In this document: piece after piece, positions 1-8,727 of the stretch
Layout: each line of letters begins with the position of its first letter
Position numbering within the stretch: the first letter of the stretch is position 1
NCBI RefSeq assembly: GCF_001510665.1
Contig: NZ_LMTI01000002.1
Span: forward strand, 708,003-765,676
From: Bacillus sp. FJAT-27445
GTDB lineage: Bacteria > Bacillota > Bacilli > Bacillales > Cytobacillaceae
DNA length: 57,674 nt
Direction: 5' to 3'
Translations under genes and position numbers: made by a program
The notes under the pieces: generated by a model
The model's input: only the letters and a program-made list of their open reading frames with translations
Told to the model about the DNA's origin: nothing
The model's database searches: none

Positions 1-10
1 AAATAATAAA

Positions 11-82
11 TGACCCCTACGGGATTCGAACCCGTGTTACCGCCGTGAAAGGGCGGTGTCTTAACCGCTTGACCAAGGGGCC
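11..82 (-). tRNA. tRNA-Glu (anticodon UUC)
   Basis: Complete cloverleaf on the minus strand with anticodon loop CTTTCAC. The 3' CCA is not encoded here, whereas an otherwise matching tRNA-Glu at 56900-56974 encodes it. It is the most downstream gene visible of the left tRNA operon. Confidence 0.95.
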
Positions 83-98
83 ATAATAAAATACGGAA

Positions 99-186
99 CG
101 GAGAAGGAGGGATTTGAACCCTCGCGCCGGTTACCCGACCTACACCCTTAGCAGGGGCGCCTCTTCAGCCTCTTGAGTACTTCCCC
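99..186 (-). tRNA. tRNA-Ser (anticodon GCU)
   Basis: Class II tRNA with a long variable arm and anticodon loop CTGCTAA. CCA is not encoded. The acceptor stem has one G-U wobble (third pair). It lies between tRNA-Asn and tRNA-Glu in the left tRNA operon. Confidence 0.95.
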
Positions 187-191
187 AAAAA

Positions 192-266
192 TGGCTCCGC
201 AGGTAGGACTCGAACCTACGACCGATCGGTTAACAGCCGATTGCTCTACCACTGAGCTACTGCGGA
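192..266 (-). tRNA. tRNA-Asn (anticodon GUU)
   Basis: Complete cloverleaf with encoded CCA and anticodon loop CTGTTAA. It matches the tRNA-Asn at 57081-57155. It is preceded on its transcript by a decayed chimeric copy of its own 5' half (244-411). Confidence 0.96.
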
Positions 267-411
267 ATAAATAAAAGTTCACCTATACTCCCTGTTTACA
301 TCAGTGTCCCCACCTCAGGATGCTTCGCAAGATGCAGCTCGGCGGGTACAACTCGCAGTCTATTCATGGAAGTGATGCTCGTCTCTACCACTATACTACT
401 CGGAATATTGA
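244..411 (-). repeat. Decayed tRNA-Asn-half/element repeat
   Basis: Read on the minus strand, a degenerate tRNA-Asn 5' half (complement of 383-411, with a lost base and a damaged D-stem) runs into the same non-tRNA sequence found beside tRNA-Lys and tRNA-Asn at the right end. The period from one D-arm motif to the next is 139 bp. The core 300-380 carries the conserved CGAGTTGTACCCGCC block and the matching GGTGGGGACA block. It lies between the promoter at 469-497 and the intact tRNA-Asn, so it should be transcribed as operon leader. Confidence 0.85.
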
Positions 412-468
412 TTTATCCACATGAACTATTCATCGGAAGTATTGAAGAGCCTTCCGTCGACTCTTTAC

Positions 469-497
469 ATTATAATGACGCTCCACCCCAATGTCAA
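469..497 (-). promoter_or_regulatory. Sigma-A promoter of the left tRNA operon
   Basis: On the minus strand TTGACA and TATAAT are separated by exactly 17 bases, a perfect match to the consensus. Transcription would start near 462 and run through the decayed repeat into tRNA-Asn, tRNA-Ser and tRNA-Glu. Confidence 0.9.
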
Positions 498-536
498 GAA
501 CGACTTCAAGATAAATTTTGGTTGATTTTCCACCGT

Positions 537-1010
537 CTACTGGGCACTCATTTCTTTAACTTTGCGCAATTCACCCCTGCACTTTCCGCACACGTATCTG
601 GCTGTGTTTATGCTCCTCCTCCTTTTAAAAAGAATTCCACAGCCCGCACATTGGTAGACAACAACCTTCCCACTTCTTTTCTTTGCTTCGTTTTCCGGAA
701 GCTGGCCACAGAATCTAGGTGCCCCGACTTTTTTTAACAACGCCCTGAAATCCGCGTCCCTGTGGCGGTATCCTTTCCCACGGGTATGAAGGTGATAGTG
801 GCACAATTCATGCTTTATAATGCCGATCATTTCGTCATAACCAAGCTCTTCCAAATAGCGCTTGTTGATTTCTATGTTATGTGATTTCAGCAGGTATCTT
901 CCACCAGTTGTTCTAAGCCTGGGGTTGAAGATAGCTTTATGTATAAAGCGGAGTCCAAAGTGCTCGAGCGAAATATTTTCTGTTAACGCCTGTAGTTCCG
1001 AGTTTTCCAT
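537..1010 (-). CDS. SprT-like zinc metalloprotein (YdcK type)
   Basis: The 157-residue product has the metal-binding motif HELCH at residues 67-71, with further histidines just after it, and a C-terminal zinc ribbon with cysteine pairs at 121/124 and 141/144. This is the SprT-like layout (putative protease fold; no substrate is known for the bacterial family). It sits between tRNA genes and cmpA/tex, as ydcK does in B. subtilis. An AAGGGAGGG ribosome site precedes the ATG by about 11 bases. The gene is divergent from cmpA, with about 90 bp between starts. Confidence 0.9.
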   Translation of the reverse strand: MENSELQALTENISLEHFGLRFIHKAIFNPRLRTTGGRYLLKSHNIEINKRYLEELGYDEMIGIIKHELCHYHLHTRGKGYRHRDADFRALLKKVGAPRFCGQLPENEAKKRSGKVVVYQCAGCGILFKRRRSINTARYVCGKCRGELRKVKEMSAQ

Positions 1011-1035
1011 CGACTATTGGACCCTCCCTTCCGTT

Positions 1036-1064
1036 GAACATGACAACCTATTATAGCATAGACT
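1036..1064 (+). promoter_or_regulatory. Candidate sigma-E promoter of cmpA
   Basis: A -35-like GAACATG (1036-1042) and a -10-like CATAGACT (1057-1064) lie 14 bases apart. They match the sigma-E pattern KMATATT / CATACANT at most positions and sit about 36 bp before the cmpA start. Sigma-E control is known for cmpA in B. subtilis; the match here is inferred. Confidence 0.5.
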
Positions 1065-1099
1065 AGAGAAACGTTATGACACATCGGGAGGGATAATCC

Positions 1100-1213
1100 A
1101 TGCCAACTTGGTTCCAAAACAGGATTAGGCGTGCTTTCTATGAGAAAAATCGGTACCAAATCAAGCTCCTTAATCAGTGCTGGTTCTTCTACAGGAGGAA
1201 AAATCCTTCATAG
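1100..1213 (+). CDS. cmpA: Cortex morphogenetic protein CmpA
   Basis: This 37-residue ORF starts MPTWFQ, continues through RRAFYEKNRYQIKLLN and ends in an aromatic/basic segment CWFFYRRKNPS. I recognise it as CmpA, the small mother-cell protein of B. subtilis that acts with ClpXP on SpoIVA as a checkpoint in spore envelope assembly. Position supports this: in B. subtilis it also lies between tex and ydcK. A GGGAGGG ribosome site is 7 bases before the ATG. It is the only plus-strand gene in the first 12 kb. Confidence 0.92.
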   Translation: MPTWFQNRIRRAFYEKNRYQIKLLNQCWFFYRRKNPS

Positions 1214-1260
1214 TTCTTTAAGCTGGCTTTTTCTTAGGACACTCCCTTTTCCCTAACAAC

Positions 1261-1294
1261 AAAAAAAGACGTGCCCGTTAAATCAAGGCACGCT
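1261..1294 (-). terminator. Terminator of tex
   Basis: On the minus strand a CGTGCC...GGCACG stem is followed by a run of seven T, 48 bp after the tex stop. Confidence 0.85.
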
Positions 1295-1341
1295 GTTTTT
1301 ACGTTATTATAACTTACATAGTTTGTTTGTTCCCACTTTTC

Positions 1342-3531
1342 TTATTTTTCTTCTTTAGATGCCTCTGGGACAATCATTGTCAAAGACACTCGGCCTTTTT
1401 GTTTATCGACTGAATCCACCCAGACGGTTACGACATCACCTACAGAGACGACATCTAGAGGATGCTTGACATATTGCTTTCTCAGCTTGCTAATATGCAC
1501 AAGCCCATCCTGTTTTACTCCGATGTCGACAAAGGCTCCGAAATCAACAACATTCCTTACTGTCCCCTGAAGTTCCATTCCTGTTTGTAAATCCTCAAGT
1601 TTTAGGACATCTTTTTTCAGCAATGGAGCATCGAGCTCGTCGCGAGGGTCACGCTCCGGTCGAATGAGGGCTTCGATAATATCCTTTAGGGTTATTTCAC
1701 CAATCGAAAGATCTTCTGCTGCTTTTCCAAGCTCAAGCTTGTTTAGGGCTTCCTTCAGCTTGGGGCTGCCAAGGTCAGCAGTTGTAAATCCAAAAGTCGC
1801 CAAAAGTTTTTTTACTGCACCATAATTCTCCGGATGGATACCTGTACGGTCAAGTGGTTCAGCCCCATCCAGGATTCGCAGGAACCCGATGGCTTGTTCA
1901 TATGTTTTTGCACCTAGGCGAGGGATTTTCTTCAGTTGTGATCGGTTGACGAATTTACCTTCTTCCTCCCGCTGTTTAACGATGTTGGCAGCGGTTGTTT
2001 TTGTCAGGCCGGCAACATATTTAAGAAGGGCCGGCGAAGCAGTGTTCACATTTACCCCAACTTGGTTAACAGCCGTTTCGACGACAAAATGGAGTGATTC
2101 CGACAGCCTCTTTTGCGAAACATCATGCTGGTACTGGCCGACACCGACCGATTTCGGGTCAATTTTCACAAGTTCGGCAAGCGGATCCTGCAGACGCCTT
2201 CCGATTGACACGGCGCTCCGTTCTTCAACCTGCAAATGAGGAAACTCCTCACGGGCAAAGTCTGAAGCAGAATATACACTTGCTCCTGCCTCGTTGACAA
2301 TTAAATAATAAATTTCCCGATTCACTTCTTTAAGAATATCAGCGACGAACTGCTCTGTTTCCCTTGAAGCTGTTCCATTCCCAATTGCCACCATTTGTAC
2401 CTTATATTCCGATAAAATTGCCGTGAATTTTCCTTTTGCTTCATGCTTTTTTGATACTGGCGGATGGGGGTAGATGACATCTATTTTCAAAACCTTGCCA
2501 GTTTCATCCACAACGGCAAGCTTGCAGCCCGTCCGGAAAGCGGGATCGACTGCTAATACGACCTTTCCTTTCAACGGCGGCTGAAGCAGCAGCTTCCGAA
2601 GGTTCTCAGCAAATATATGGATAGCCTGCTCTTCGGCCTTTTCCGTCAGCTCATTACGGATTTCCCTTTCGACTGAAGGCTGAATAAGCCTTTTGTAACC
2701 GTCCTCGATTGCTTCCGCAACCATGCTGGCGGATGGGGAATGGAGTTTGCCTATCCATTTTTTCTCCAAATACTTCATGTTTGAATCTGAGCTGGTTTTT
2801 ATCCCTATCCTAAGAATCTCATCCTTTTCGCCACGGTTCAATGCAAGGATCCGATGCGGGACTATTTTGCTGACTGGCTCTTCAAATTCGTAATACATTT
2901 CAAAGACTTTCTTTTCGTCCTTTTCTGCGTCCTTTACTGCAGCAACAACCGTACCGGTTTTGAATGTTTCCCTTCTGATCCACTTCCTGCTTTCGGCATC
3001 ATCGGATATACGCTCCGCAATGATATCCCTTGCACCTGCAAGCGCCTCCTCAATCGATAGGACTTCCTTTTCTTCAGATAAAAATTCTTTTGCCTTTTCT
3101 TCAACAGAACCACCGGAAAGCGCCAGAAGCCAGTCCGCCAATGGCTCAAGGCCCTTTTCTTTTGCAACGGTCGCCTTTGTCCTGCGCTTCTGCTTGTATG
3201 GTCTATACAGATCTTCCAGTTCCTGAAGCTTTGTTGCTTTTTCTATTTGTTTGGCCAATTCGTCTGTAAGTTTACCCTGCTCCGAAATGGAACGAACGAT
3301 TTCTTCCTTTCTCTGTCCCAAGTTTTGCAGGTATTGCCATCTTTCAATTATGTTCCTGATTTGGACTTCATCAAGCGCATCGGTCTGTTCCTTTCGATAA
3401 CGGGCAATGAACGGAACCGTGTTCCCTTCATTGACGAGCGACATGACATTCTGGACCTGTTTAAGGGCCAGGCTCTGTTCGTTGGCAATCAACTTTGCAA
3501 ATTCATTCTGCTTTGTGATGGTCTCGTTCAC
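1342..3531 (-). CDS. tex: Tex family RNA-binding transcriptional accessory protein
   Basis: The 729-residue protein has the standard Tex length and order: N-terminal helical domains, a YqgF-like RNase H fold (around 320-450, with VVLAVDPAFRTG), helix-hairpin-helix segments (around 490-560, VNVNTASP) and a C-terminal S1 RNA-binding domain (around 650-720, GTVRNVVDFGAFVDIG). Tex proteins bind nucleic acid and affect transcription; the exact role in Bacillus is unsettled. Start is GTG with a GGAGGAATGG ribosome site. It is flanked by cmpA and rsbX, the same order as ydcI in B. subtilis. Confidence 0.95.
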   Translation of the reverse strand: MNETITKQNEFAKLIANEQSLALKQVQNVMSLVNEGNTVPFIARYRKEQTDALDEVQIRNIIERWQYLQNLGQRKEEIVRSISEQGKLTDELAKQIEKATKLQELEDLYRPYKQKRRTKATVAKEKGLEPLADWLLALSGGSVEEKAKEFLSEEKEVLSIEEALAGARDIIAERISDDAESRKWIRRETFKTGTVVAAVKDAEKDEKKVFEMYYEFEEPVSKIVPHRILALNRGEKDEILRIGIKTSSDSNMKYLEKKWIGKLHSPSASMVAEAIEDGYKRLIQPSVEREIRNELTEKAEEQAIHIFAENLRKLLLQPPLKGKVVLAVDPAFRTGCKLAVVDETGKVLKIDVIYPHPPVSKKHEAKGKFTAILSEYKVQMVAIGNGTASRETEQFVADILKEVNREIYYLIVNEAGASVYSASDFAREEFPHLQVEERSAVSIGRRLQDPLAELVKIDPKSVGVGQYQHDVSQKRLSESLHFVVETAVNQVGVNVNTASPALLKYVAGLTKTTAANIVKQREEEGKFVNRSQLKKIPRLGAKTYEQAIGFLRILDGAEPLDRTGIHPENYGAVKKLLATFGFTTADLGSPKLKEALNKLELGKAAEDLSIGEITLKDIIEALIRPERDPRDELDAPLLKKDVLKLEDLQTGMELQGTVRNVVDFGAFVDIGVKQDGLVHISKLRKQYVKHPLDVVSVGDVVTVWVDSVDKQKGRVSLTMIVPEASKEEK

Positions 3532-3661
3532 CTAACCATTCCTCCACTCTTTCTTGCTTCACTTCTATTGTATCAAACTATCTGGATAGGGAGAAACACT
3601 GGAACCGCAGCATCCGACCAAAATATCCCTATCAGATTGAGAGTGAATTCATTTTAAAAAG

Positions 3662-3690
3662 ACAAAAAGAACCTGCACTAGTGCAGGCTC
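3662..3690 (-). terminator. Terminator of the sigB operon
   Basis: On the minus strand AGCCTGCA-CTAG-TGCAGGTT forms a tight hairpin followed by CTTTTTG. The stem overlaps the rsbX stop codon and ends the rsb-sigB transcript. Confidence 0.85.
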
Positions 3691-4283
3691 CCGATAATGA
3701 ATGTAGCGTCATCCGATTTTGTTGGGTATTTGCGTTTTATCTCATCAGCGATCATCTCGACAGGGAACAGGCCCTTTAGGAGGGCTTTGACTCCCTGAAA
3801 ATCGTATCCATCCGAGAAAATCAGGAATTTAGAATGGGGGTCATAAGAAAAGCGCTGTGTATGGTAGGTTTGCGGTTTTCCCGACAGGTAGCCGGTGACC
3901 GGTAAAGGATACGTCAGCTTTCCTTTTGAGGAATACAAAAAGAAGCGGATGTTCCCTACGCAGCTATAAACAAACTCCCTGGCGTGGAAATAGACTTTCA
4001 ATACGGAAACCGCGGCTCCCCTTTTTGTGGCAAGTGCATCATTGCAAAATTTCATCAAAGTTTCCACGTCTTCATGGTGGTTTTTTTCCACAGCAAGGAC
4101 AACAGCATGCGAGGCTTCATATGCATAAAGGCCGCTGCCAAGGCCGTCGGCAAGCACGCATACGAAATATTCATCGGTTGCGATAAAAAAATAGCTGTCA
4201 CCGCAATGGGACTTTCCTTCTTTGGCTATTTGATACGCATAAACTTCAATGTTGGTTTTTACAAGATGGTTCATGAAAGACAC
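3678..4283 (-). CDS. rsbX: RsbX, PP2C-type phosphoserine phosphatase
   Basis: The 201-residue product is a single small PP2C domain with the metal-ligand motifs LADGLGSG and IFSDGYD. RsbX dephosphorylates RsbS (and RsbR), resetting the stressosome after stress. Length and place (last gene after sigB) match B. subtilis RsbX. Its start overlaps the end of sigB by 13 bp, so translation is probably coupled. Confidence 0.93.
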   Translation of the reverse strand: MSFMNHLVKTNIEVYAYQIAKEGKSHCGDSYFFIATDEYFVCVLADGLGSGLYAYEASHAVVLAVEKNHHEDVETLMKFCNDALATKRGAAVSVLKVYFHAREFVYSCVGNIRFFLYSSKGKLTYPLPVTGYLSGKPQTYHTQRFSYDPHSKFLIFSDGYDFQGVKALLKGLFPVEMIADEIKRKYPTKSDDATFIIGSLH

Positions 4284-5065
4284 TCCGAGTTGTTGGCCTC
4301 CGCGTGGATGGCTTCCTGCAGCTTCTTGATTGCCCGCCTTTGCAAACGGGATACATGCATTTGGGAAATGCCGAGCTTGTCGCCCGCATCTTTTTGGCTC
4401 ATGTTCTCCAAATACGTATACTGGATGATTTTCTTTTCACGGTCATTAAGGACATGAAGGACTTTTTCGAGGACCAGCCTCTGGTTGATTTTTTCATATC
4501 CTTCATCCACACTTCCAACGATATCAAGCAGGGTGACAGTTCCGCCATCCGAATCTGCTTCGATTGAGTGGTCTACCGAAAGGGCCTGATAGCTTTTGCC
4601 CATTTCCATCGCTTCAAGGATTTCTTCCTCGGAAACATCAAGATATTCGGCTATTTCAATTACCTTAGGGGAGCGGTGAAGCTTGGTTGTCAGTTCCTCG
4701 ACGGTTGTTTTTATTTTCGGCCCAAGCTCCTTAATCCGCCTCGGGACATGGACACTCCATGTTTTATCCCTCAAAAATCGTTTGATCTCCCCAATGATTG
4801 TTGGCACAGCAAACGCCTCAAAACTCTTCCCGAACGATTCATCATATCTTCTGATTGCGCCAAGAAGGCCAATCATTCCAACCTGGAAGATGTCTTCATG
4901 GAACGAGCGTCCCTTAGAATATTTACGCGCGATTGTTTCAACTAGATTTTTGTAGTGAAGGACCAGTTGCTCCTGGGCATAGTCATCCTGATGGAGCTGA
5001 TACGCTTTGATAAGGTCGTTTATTTCTTGTTTTCCTGAGGAGTTAAGTTGAGATTGTTTCGACAT
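4271..5065 (-). CDS. sigB: General stress sigma factor SigB
   Basis: The 264-residue protein has sigma-70 regions 2, 3 and 4: the core-binding stretch KYSKGRSFHEDIFQVG, the DKTWSVHVPRR segment of region 3 and a C-terminal helix-turn-helix with ISQMHVSRLQRRAIKKL. It directs the general stress regulon and is held inactive by RsbW. It overlaps rsbW upstream by 23 bp and rsbX downstream by 13 bp. Expression is probably autoregulated from the sigma-B promoter at 5886-5910. Confidence 0.97.
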   Translation of the reverse strand: MSKQSQLNSSGKQEINDLIKAYQLHQDDYAQEQLVLHYKNLVETIARKYSKGRSFHEDIFQVGMIGLLGAIRRYDESFGKSFEAFAVPTIIGEIKRFLRDKTWSVHVPRRIKELGPKIKTTVEELTTKLHRSPKVIEIAEYLDVSEEEILEAMEMGKSYQALSVDHSIEADSDGGTVTLLDIVGSVDEGYEKINQRLVLEKVLHVLNDREKKIIQYTYLENMSQKDAGDKLGISQMHVSRLQRRAIKKLQEAIHAEANNSECLS

Positions 5066-5516
5066 CCGTCTCCACCTGCTCTCCTTCGAGGTACTTAGTC
5101 ATAAAGACCGTGACACCTTCTTTATGGTGAATCCTTACTTCATCCATAAGCGTTTCAATCAGGTAAAGCCCTAAGCCTCCTTCACGCAAAAACTCCACGG
5201 AATCATTATCTTCATACCGGCCAAGGCCCTGCCTAGCCGATTCGAAATCAAAACTTTGCCCGCTGTCCGCTACCATGACTTCCAGCCGGTCCTCATACAG
5301 GCCGAAACCGACGATTACTTCACCGATTTCCTTGTTTTTGTATGCATGTTGGACCGCATTGGTACATGCTTCACTTGTAGCAATTTTCAAATCTTCCAAA
5401 TCGTCGTATGAAAACCCCATCCGGCTTGCTATACCGGAAAGTGTAAGGCGTATGACTCCTACATATTCGGGTTTAGCCGGAATTTTCATTTCAATATAGT
5501 CAAACGCCTGGCTCAT
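5043..5516 (-). CDS. rsbW: Anti-sigma-B factor and serine kinase RsbW
   Basis: This is a 157-residue GHKL-fold protein. The N-box reads EACTNAVQHAY, the G1-box VADSGQSFD and the G2 region GGLGLYLIETLMDEV. RsbW either binds SigB or phosphorylates RsbV on serine, which is the partner switch. It overlaps both rsbV (4 bp) and sigB (23 bp), consistent with stoichiometric translation. Confidence 0.97.
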   Translation of the reverse strand: MSQAFDYIEMKIPAKPEYVGVIRLTLSGIASRMGFSYDDLEDLKIATSEACTNAVQHAYKNKEIGEVIVGFGLYEDRLEVMVADSGQSFDFESARQGLGRYEDNDSVEFLREGGLGLYLIETLMDEVRIHHKEGVTVFMTKYLEGEQVETDVETIST

Positions 5517-5845
5517 TGCACTCCACCCTCTATCTGGCTGTTAATGTCTATGATGTCAGCCAGACCTGTAATTTCAAAAAGTCTGTTTAACCTTTCCGAG
5601 AGCCCAACGAGTTTGAATTCCCCGTTGTGGCTGCGGACCGATTTGAACACGCCTACAATCACTCCTAGTCCGGTACTATCCATATAGGATACTTCTGAAA
5701 GGTCGATTACCATTTTCACTCCGTCTTTTTCCGAAAGCGGGAAAACCGCCTCGCGTAGCTTTGGAGCTGTGTAGGCATCTATTTCACCGTTCACATATAT
5801 TTCAACAAAATCATTGGATTCATTAACATCTAATTTGATGTCCAC
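5513..5845 (-). CDS. rsbV: Anti-anti-sigma factor RsbV
   Basis: This is a 110-residue STAS protein with the phosphorylation motif YMDSTGLGV (serine near residue 57). Unphosphorylated RsbV captures RsbW and frees SigB. I place the start at the GTG at 5845 because it has a strong AAGGGGTGG ribosome site at proper spacing and gives the family length. The ORF stays open upstream to an ATG at 5884, but that adds 13 non-homologous residues. Confidence 0.95.
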   Translation of the reverse strand: MDIKLDVNESNDFVEIYVNGEIDAYTAPKLREAVFPLSEKDGVKMVIDLSEVSYMDSTGLGVIVGVFKSVRSHNGEFKLVGLSERLNRLFEITGLADIIDINSQIEGGVQ

Positions 5846-5885
5846 TTGACCCACCCCTTGTCTATTTACTAACCACTTAAACACT

Positions 5886-5910
5886 TTACCCGTATTTGCG
5901 GCTGTTAAAC
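5886..5910 (-). promoter_or_regulatory. Sigma-B promoter before rsbV
   Basis: On the minus strand GTTTAA and GGGTAA are 13 bases apart, a near-perfect sigma-B promoter (consensus GTTTAA, 12-14 bases, GGGTAT). The -35 overlaps the last codons of rsbU. In B. subtilis the equivalent promoter makes rsbV-rsbW-sigB-rsbX autocatalytic. Confidence 0.92.
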
Positions 5911-6921
5911 GCTCCTTTTCAGGATAATAAGTGTAAAATCATCCCTTAATTGGAAATCTTGGAGCCTTTCAAGGTCTTTGTAAATATTGTTCACGATTTC
6001 TTGTGCACCCAAATGAAGATATTTACGGATATAACCGATCAGAGCATCCCTTTCAAGGAAACCTTCCTCCGTTCGGCACTCCGTTACGCCATCTGACATT
6101 AGAATAATCATATCACCTGGATAGATAGGGCGTTCGAATTGCTGATACTTTGTTTTTTTATCAATCCCCAGCAAAAGCCCTTTCGCTTCCATTTCCAAAA
6201 ATTCAGCTTTTTCGGCATTATAGTAAAAGCCTGGCTCATGCCCCGCTGAAGAATAATAAAAGATATGATTGGCGGGATTATACATACCATAAAACATCGT
6301 GATGAACATGCTTGGATCCACATTTTGTTCAACAACCCTGTTCAAGCTTTCAAGCACCATATGTGGCGCATGCCTGTTTTCCGGGAGGCTGTCCATTGCG
6401 TATTTAATCATAGACATGCAAAGCGCGGCTGGAATGCCCTTTCCAATGACATCGGCAATAGCCACGTTTACACATTGATTGTCATCCTGGACAAAATGAA
6501 AATAATCGCCATTCATATGCCTTGCTGGGACACTTATCGCTCCAATGTCCATACCTTCCACCTCGGGAATGGAGGTTCCAAGTAGTGTTTGCTGGACATT
6601 TGCGGCGATCTCCATTTCGGTACGGTATTCCATTTGCTTATTTCTAAGACTTTGATGTTCCCTGTAGGCAAGCCCATAGCCAACCATAACTTCTAAAAGG
6701 ACGTCAAAAGAATGGAGTACACTTTCAGGTACATTGGGATATAGGTCAAGCAAGAGGCTTTTATGAAGGCTTACAATTTCCTCCGGGGAAATTTTCTTTT
6801 CCATCAATTCCCTGCTAAACTTCTGTCCTTGGTACAAGGTTTGTTCGGATTGGTCATTTAGATAATCAATCAGTATGTCCCGATAATTCGTTTCCATTCT
6901 TTCTCGCAAATCCATTTTCAT
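5905..6921 (-). CDS. rsbU: RsbU, PP2C-type phosphatase activated by RsbT
   Basis: The 338-residue protein has an N-terminal helical RsbT-binding domain (about 1-85) and a C-terminal PP2C domain with GDYFHF, DVIGKGIPAAL and MSDGVTE carrying the metal-binding acidic residues. It dephosphorylates RsbV-P when RsbT leaves the stressosome. Length matches B. subtilis RsbU (335). It starts 4 bp after the rsbT stop. Confidence 0.96.
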   Translation of the reverse strand: MKMDLRERMETNYRDILIDYLNDQSEQTLYQGQKFSRELMEKKISPEEIVSLHKSLLLDLYPNVPESVLHSFDVLLEVMVGYGLAYREHQSLRNKQMEYRTEMEIAANVQQTLLGTSIPEVEGMDIGAISVPARHMNGDYFHFVQDDNQCVNVAIADVIGKGIPAALCMSMIKYAMDSLPENRHAPHMVLESLNRVVEQNVDPSMFITMFYGMYNPANHIFYYSSAGHEPGFYYNAEKAEFLEMEAKGLLLGIDKKTKYQQFERPIYPGDMIILMSDGVTECRTEEGFLERDALIGYIRKYLHLGAQEIVNNIYKDLERLQDFQLRDDFTLIILKRSV

Positions 6922-6925
6922 CCCC

Positions 6926-7327
6926 CTAACGGAGCCATTTCACCGCTCTAATATCAGTTCCTTTTCCAGATGATGAGAGAATGTCAAATTCATCCATTAG
7001 CCGTTTCACCCCAGGAAGGCCAGCTCCAAGGCCACCGGAGGTTGAAAAGCCGTCCTCCATCACCTGCCTGATATCATTTATACCAGGACCACTGTCCACA
7101 GCAATGACCTTAAGGCCAGATTTTGGGCCCTCGTAAATTTTTTCGATACAAATCTGCCCTTGACCGGCATAAAGGTAAATATTTCTCGCCAGCTCACTTA
7201 TTGCAGTCGTAATTCTCGCCTGGTCCACCGTGCCGAATCCAAGCTCTTTGGCAACATTGCGGCCAAGCTGGCGGGCAGCCACAATGTCCCACTCATTTAG
7301 GATTTTTACACAGGATTGGATGCCCAT
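6926..7327 (-). CDS. rsbT: Serine/threonine kinase RsbT
   Basis: This is a 133-residue GHKL-fold kinase: SELARNI (N-box), VDSGPGI (G1) and STSGGLGAGLPG (G2 lid). It phosphorylates RsbS and RsbR in the stressosome and, once released, activates RsbU. A diverged paralogue lies at 30256-30720. Confidence 0.96.
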   Translation of the reverse strand: MGIQSCVKILNEWDIVAARQLGRNVAKELGFGTVDQARITTAISELARNIYLYAGQGQICIEKIYEGPKSGLKVIAVDSGPGINDIRQVMEDGFSTSGGLGAGLPGVKRLMDEFDILSSSGKGTDIRAVKWLR

Positions 7328-7331
7328 CTAG

Positions 7332-7694
7332 CTAATCCCCCAATTCCTGTTGTAATTTCTCCAAACCTTTTTCTAAGTCTAATGCCGTTAGGACATCGTC
7401 TAATCCAATTCCCAGTTCAATCAGTGTAATTGCAACCGCAGGCTGGATTCCCGTAATAACGACCTTGGCCCCCATCAGTTTGGACATGCTTATCACATCG
7501 CCAAGCACCTTGGCAATGAAGGAGTCGATAAAATCGATTGAGGTAATATCAATAACAACCCCATTGGCGCTCGTTTCATGGATTTTATGGAGCAGGTCCT
7601 CCTGGAACTGGAGGGCTGTTTGGTCATCCAATTCCCATTGAATGGAAACAAGCAAGCAATCATGCAGCTTTAAAATCGGTATCCTCATTCTCAT
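7332..7694 (-). CDS. rsbS: Stressosome scaffold protein RsbS
   Basis: This is a 120-residue single STAS domain with the phosphorylatable serine in [10 protein letters not shown] (residue 58; serine 59 in B. subtilis). RsbS binds RsbT and releases it on phosphorylation. The start overlaps the rsbR stop by 4 bp (ATGA). Confidence 0.96.
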   Translation of the reverse strand: MRMRIPILKLHDCLLVSIQWELDDQTALQFQEDLLHKIHETSANGVVIDITSIDFIDSFIAKVLGDVISMSKLMGAKVVITGIQPAVAITLIELGIGLDDVLTALDLEKGLEKLQQELGD

Positions 7695-8524
7695 TTTGCA
7701 CCCTCCACCTTAATAATTTTCCGGTTTGTTAATTCCAGGGCGGCTTCAACGCCTTTTTTCAATGTATTTTTTGTCGTGAATTGATTCAGGTCAATTCCAA
7801 GATTGACGAGTGTTTGGGCGATTTCGGGCCTGATCCCGACAAGCATGCATTTTGCTCCGACAAGCCTTACCGCTTCGGCCGCCTGGATAATATGATGGGC
7901 GACCATCGTATCGACAACCGGCACTCCGGTAATATCAATCAACACGACTTCCGAACCGTGCTTGACGACGCCTGTCAAAAGATTTTCCATTATCTGCTTT
8001 GCCCGTTCAGTATCAATTGTGCCGACAAGGGGCATAACTGTAATTTTTTCAAAAACAGGGATAAGAGGAGCTGATAATTCCTGGAGCGCAATTTTTTGAA
8101 GGGATACCGTTCGCTCCCAAGTCCTAGAGTAAATATCGACTACTTCATTTTGCAGCGGGCTGATCCAACGATCAAACGCATAAACGACCGCCATCTGATT
8201 TTCGTCCGTTACATACTCTTTTTCCTGCATTCCTTCAAAAACTACTTTGCTATATGTCCTGACACCCTCTATGACAAAATGAAGCGGCCAACCAAGCCTT
8301 ACAACTTTTTCAGCAAATTCGCTCAGTTTGGAACGGAACTCCTCTTTCGAACCTCCGAGACTTGAGCCAATCAAATCGATAAACTCGGAGCTTGTCCCAT
8401 TAAAGACTTGTTCGGATACCATCCTCAGTACCCTTTCATCCGCCTCGGTTCTCATCCTGTTCATCCATTCATTTGCAATCTCGATCTTTTGCGCTCTTAC
8501 ATAGTCCAATATTAGGTTCTCCAT
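7691..8524 (-). CDS. rsbRA: Stressosome sensor protein RsbR (RsbRA type)
   Basis: The 277-residue protein has an N-terminal non-heme globin-like domain (about 1-140) and a C-terminal STAS domain. The two regulatory threonines are kept in GTIDTERA (172) and VVDTMVAHH (206), corresponding to T171 and T205 of B. subtilis RsbRA. It forms the 1.8-MDa stressosome with RsbS. It is the first gene of the operon. Confidence 0.95.
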   Translation of the reverse strand: MENLILDYVRAQKIEIANEWMNRMRTEADERVLRMVSEQVFNGTSSEFIDLIGSSLGGSKEEFRSKLSEFAEKVVRLGWPLHFVIEGVRTYSKVVFEGMQEKEYVTDENQMAVVYAFDRWISPLQNEVVDIYSRTWERTVSLQKIALQELSAPLIPVFEKITVMPLVGTIDTERAKQIMENLLTGVVKHGSEVVLIDITGVPVVDTMVAHHIIQAAEAVRLVGAKCMLVGIRPEIAQTLVNLGIDLNQFTTKNTLKKGVEAALELTNRKIIKVEGAK

Positions 8525-8631
8525 TAAGTCCTCCCTGTCTTTTCCGGACGCTACTATTCATTTGTTTTGTCCAAAAAAAGCGCTATTCGTTTTAATTTGC
8601 CTCAATACCTTCAACTATATATCTTATATCC

Positions 8632-8660
8632 ATTAAATGATAACAATTCTAAACCGTCAA
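8632..8660 (-). promoter_or_regulatory. Sigma-A promoter of the rsbR operon
   Basis: On the minus strand TTGACG (complement of 8655-8660) and TTTAAT (complement of 8632-8637) are 17 bases apart, each one mismatch from consensus. The start would give a leader of about 100 nt. Confidence 0.75.
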
Positions 8661-8727
8661 TTCCAAACTATCGGTTTTATTTTGTAATAAATCGGTACAC
8701 CTGCGTTAATCTAAACGACTATGTTTT

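Noticed and set aside
366-737. 123-residue plus-strand ORF
   Set aside because: It overlaps the tRNA-associated repeat, the tRNA promoter and the antisense of the SprT-like gene, and has no ribosome site.
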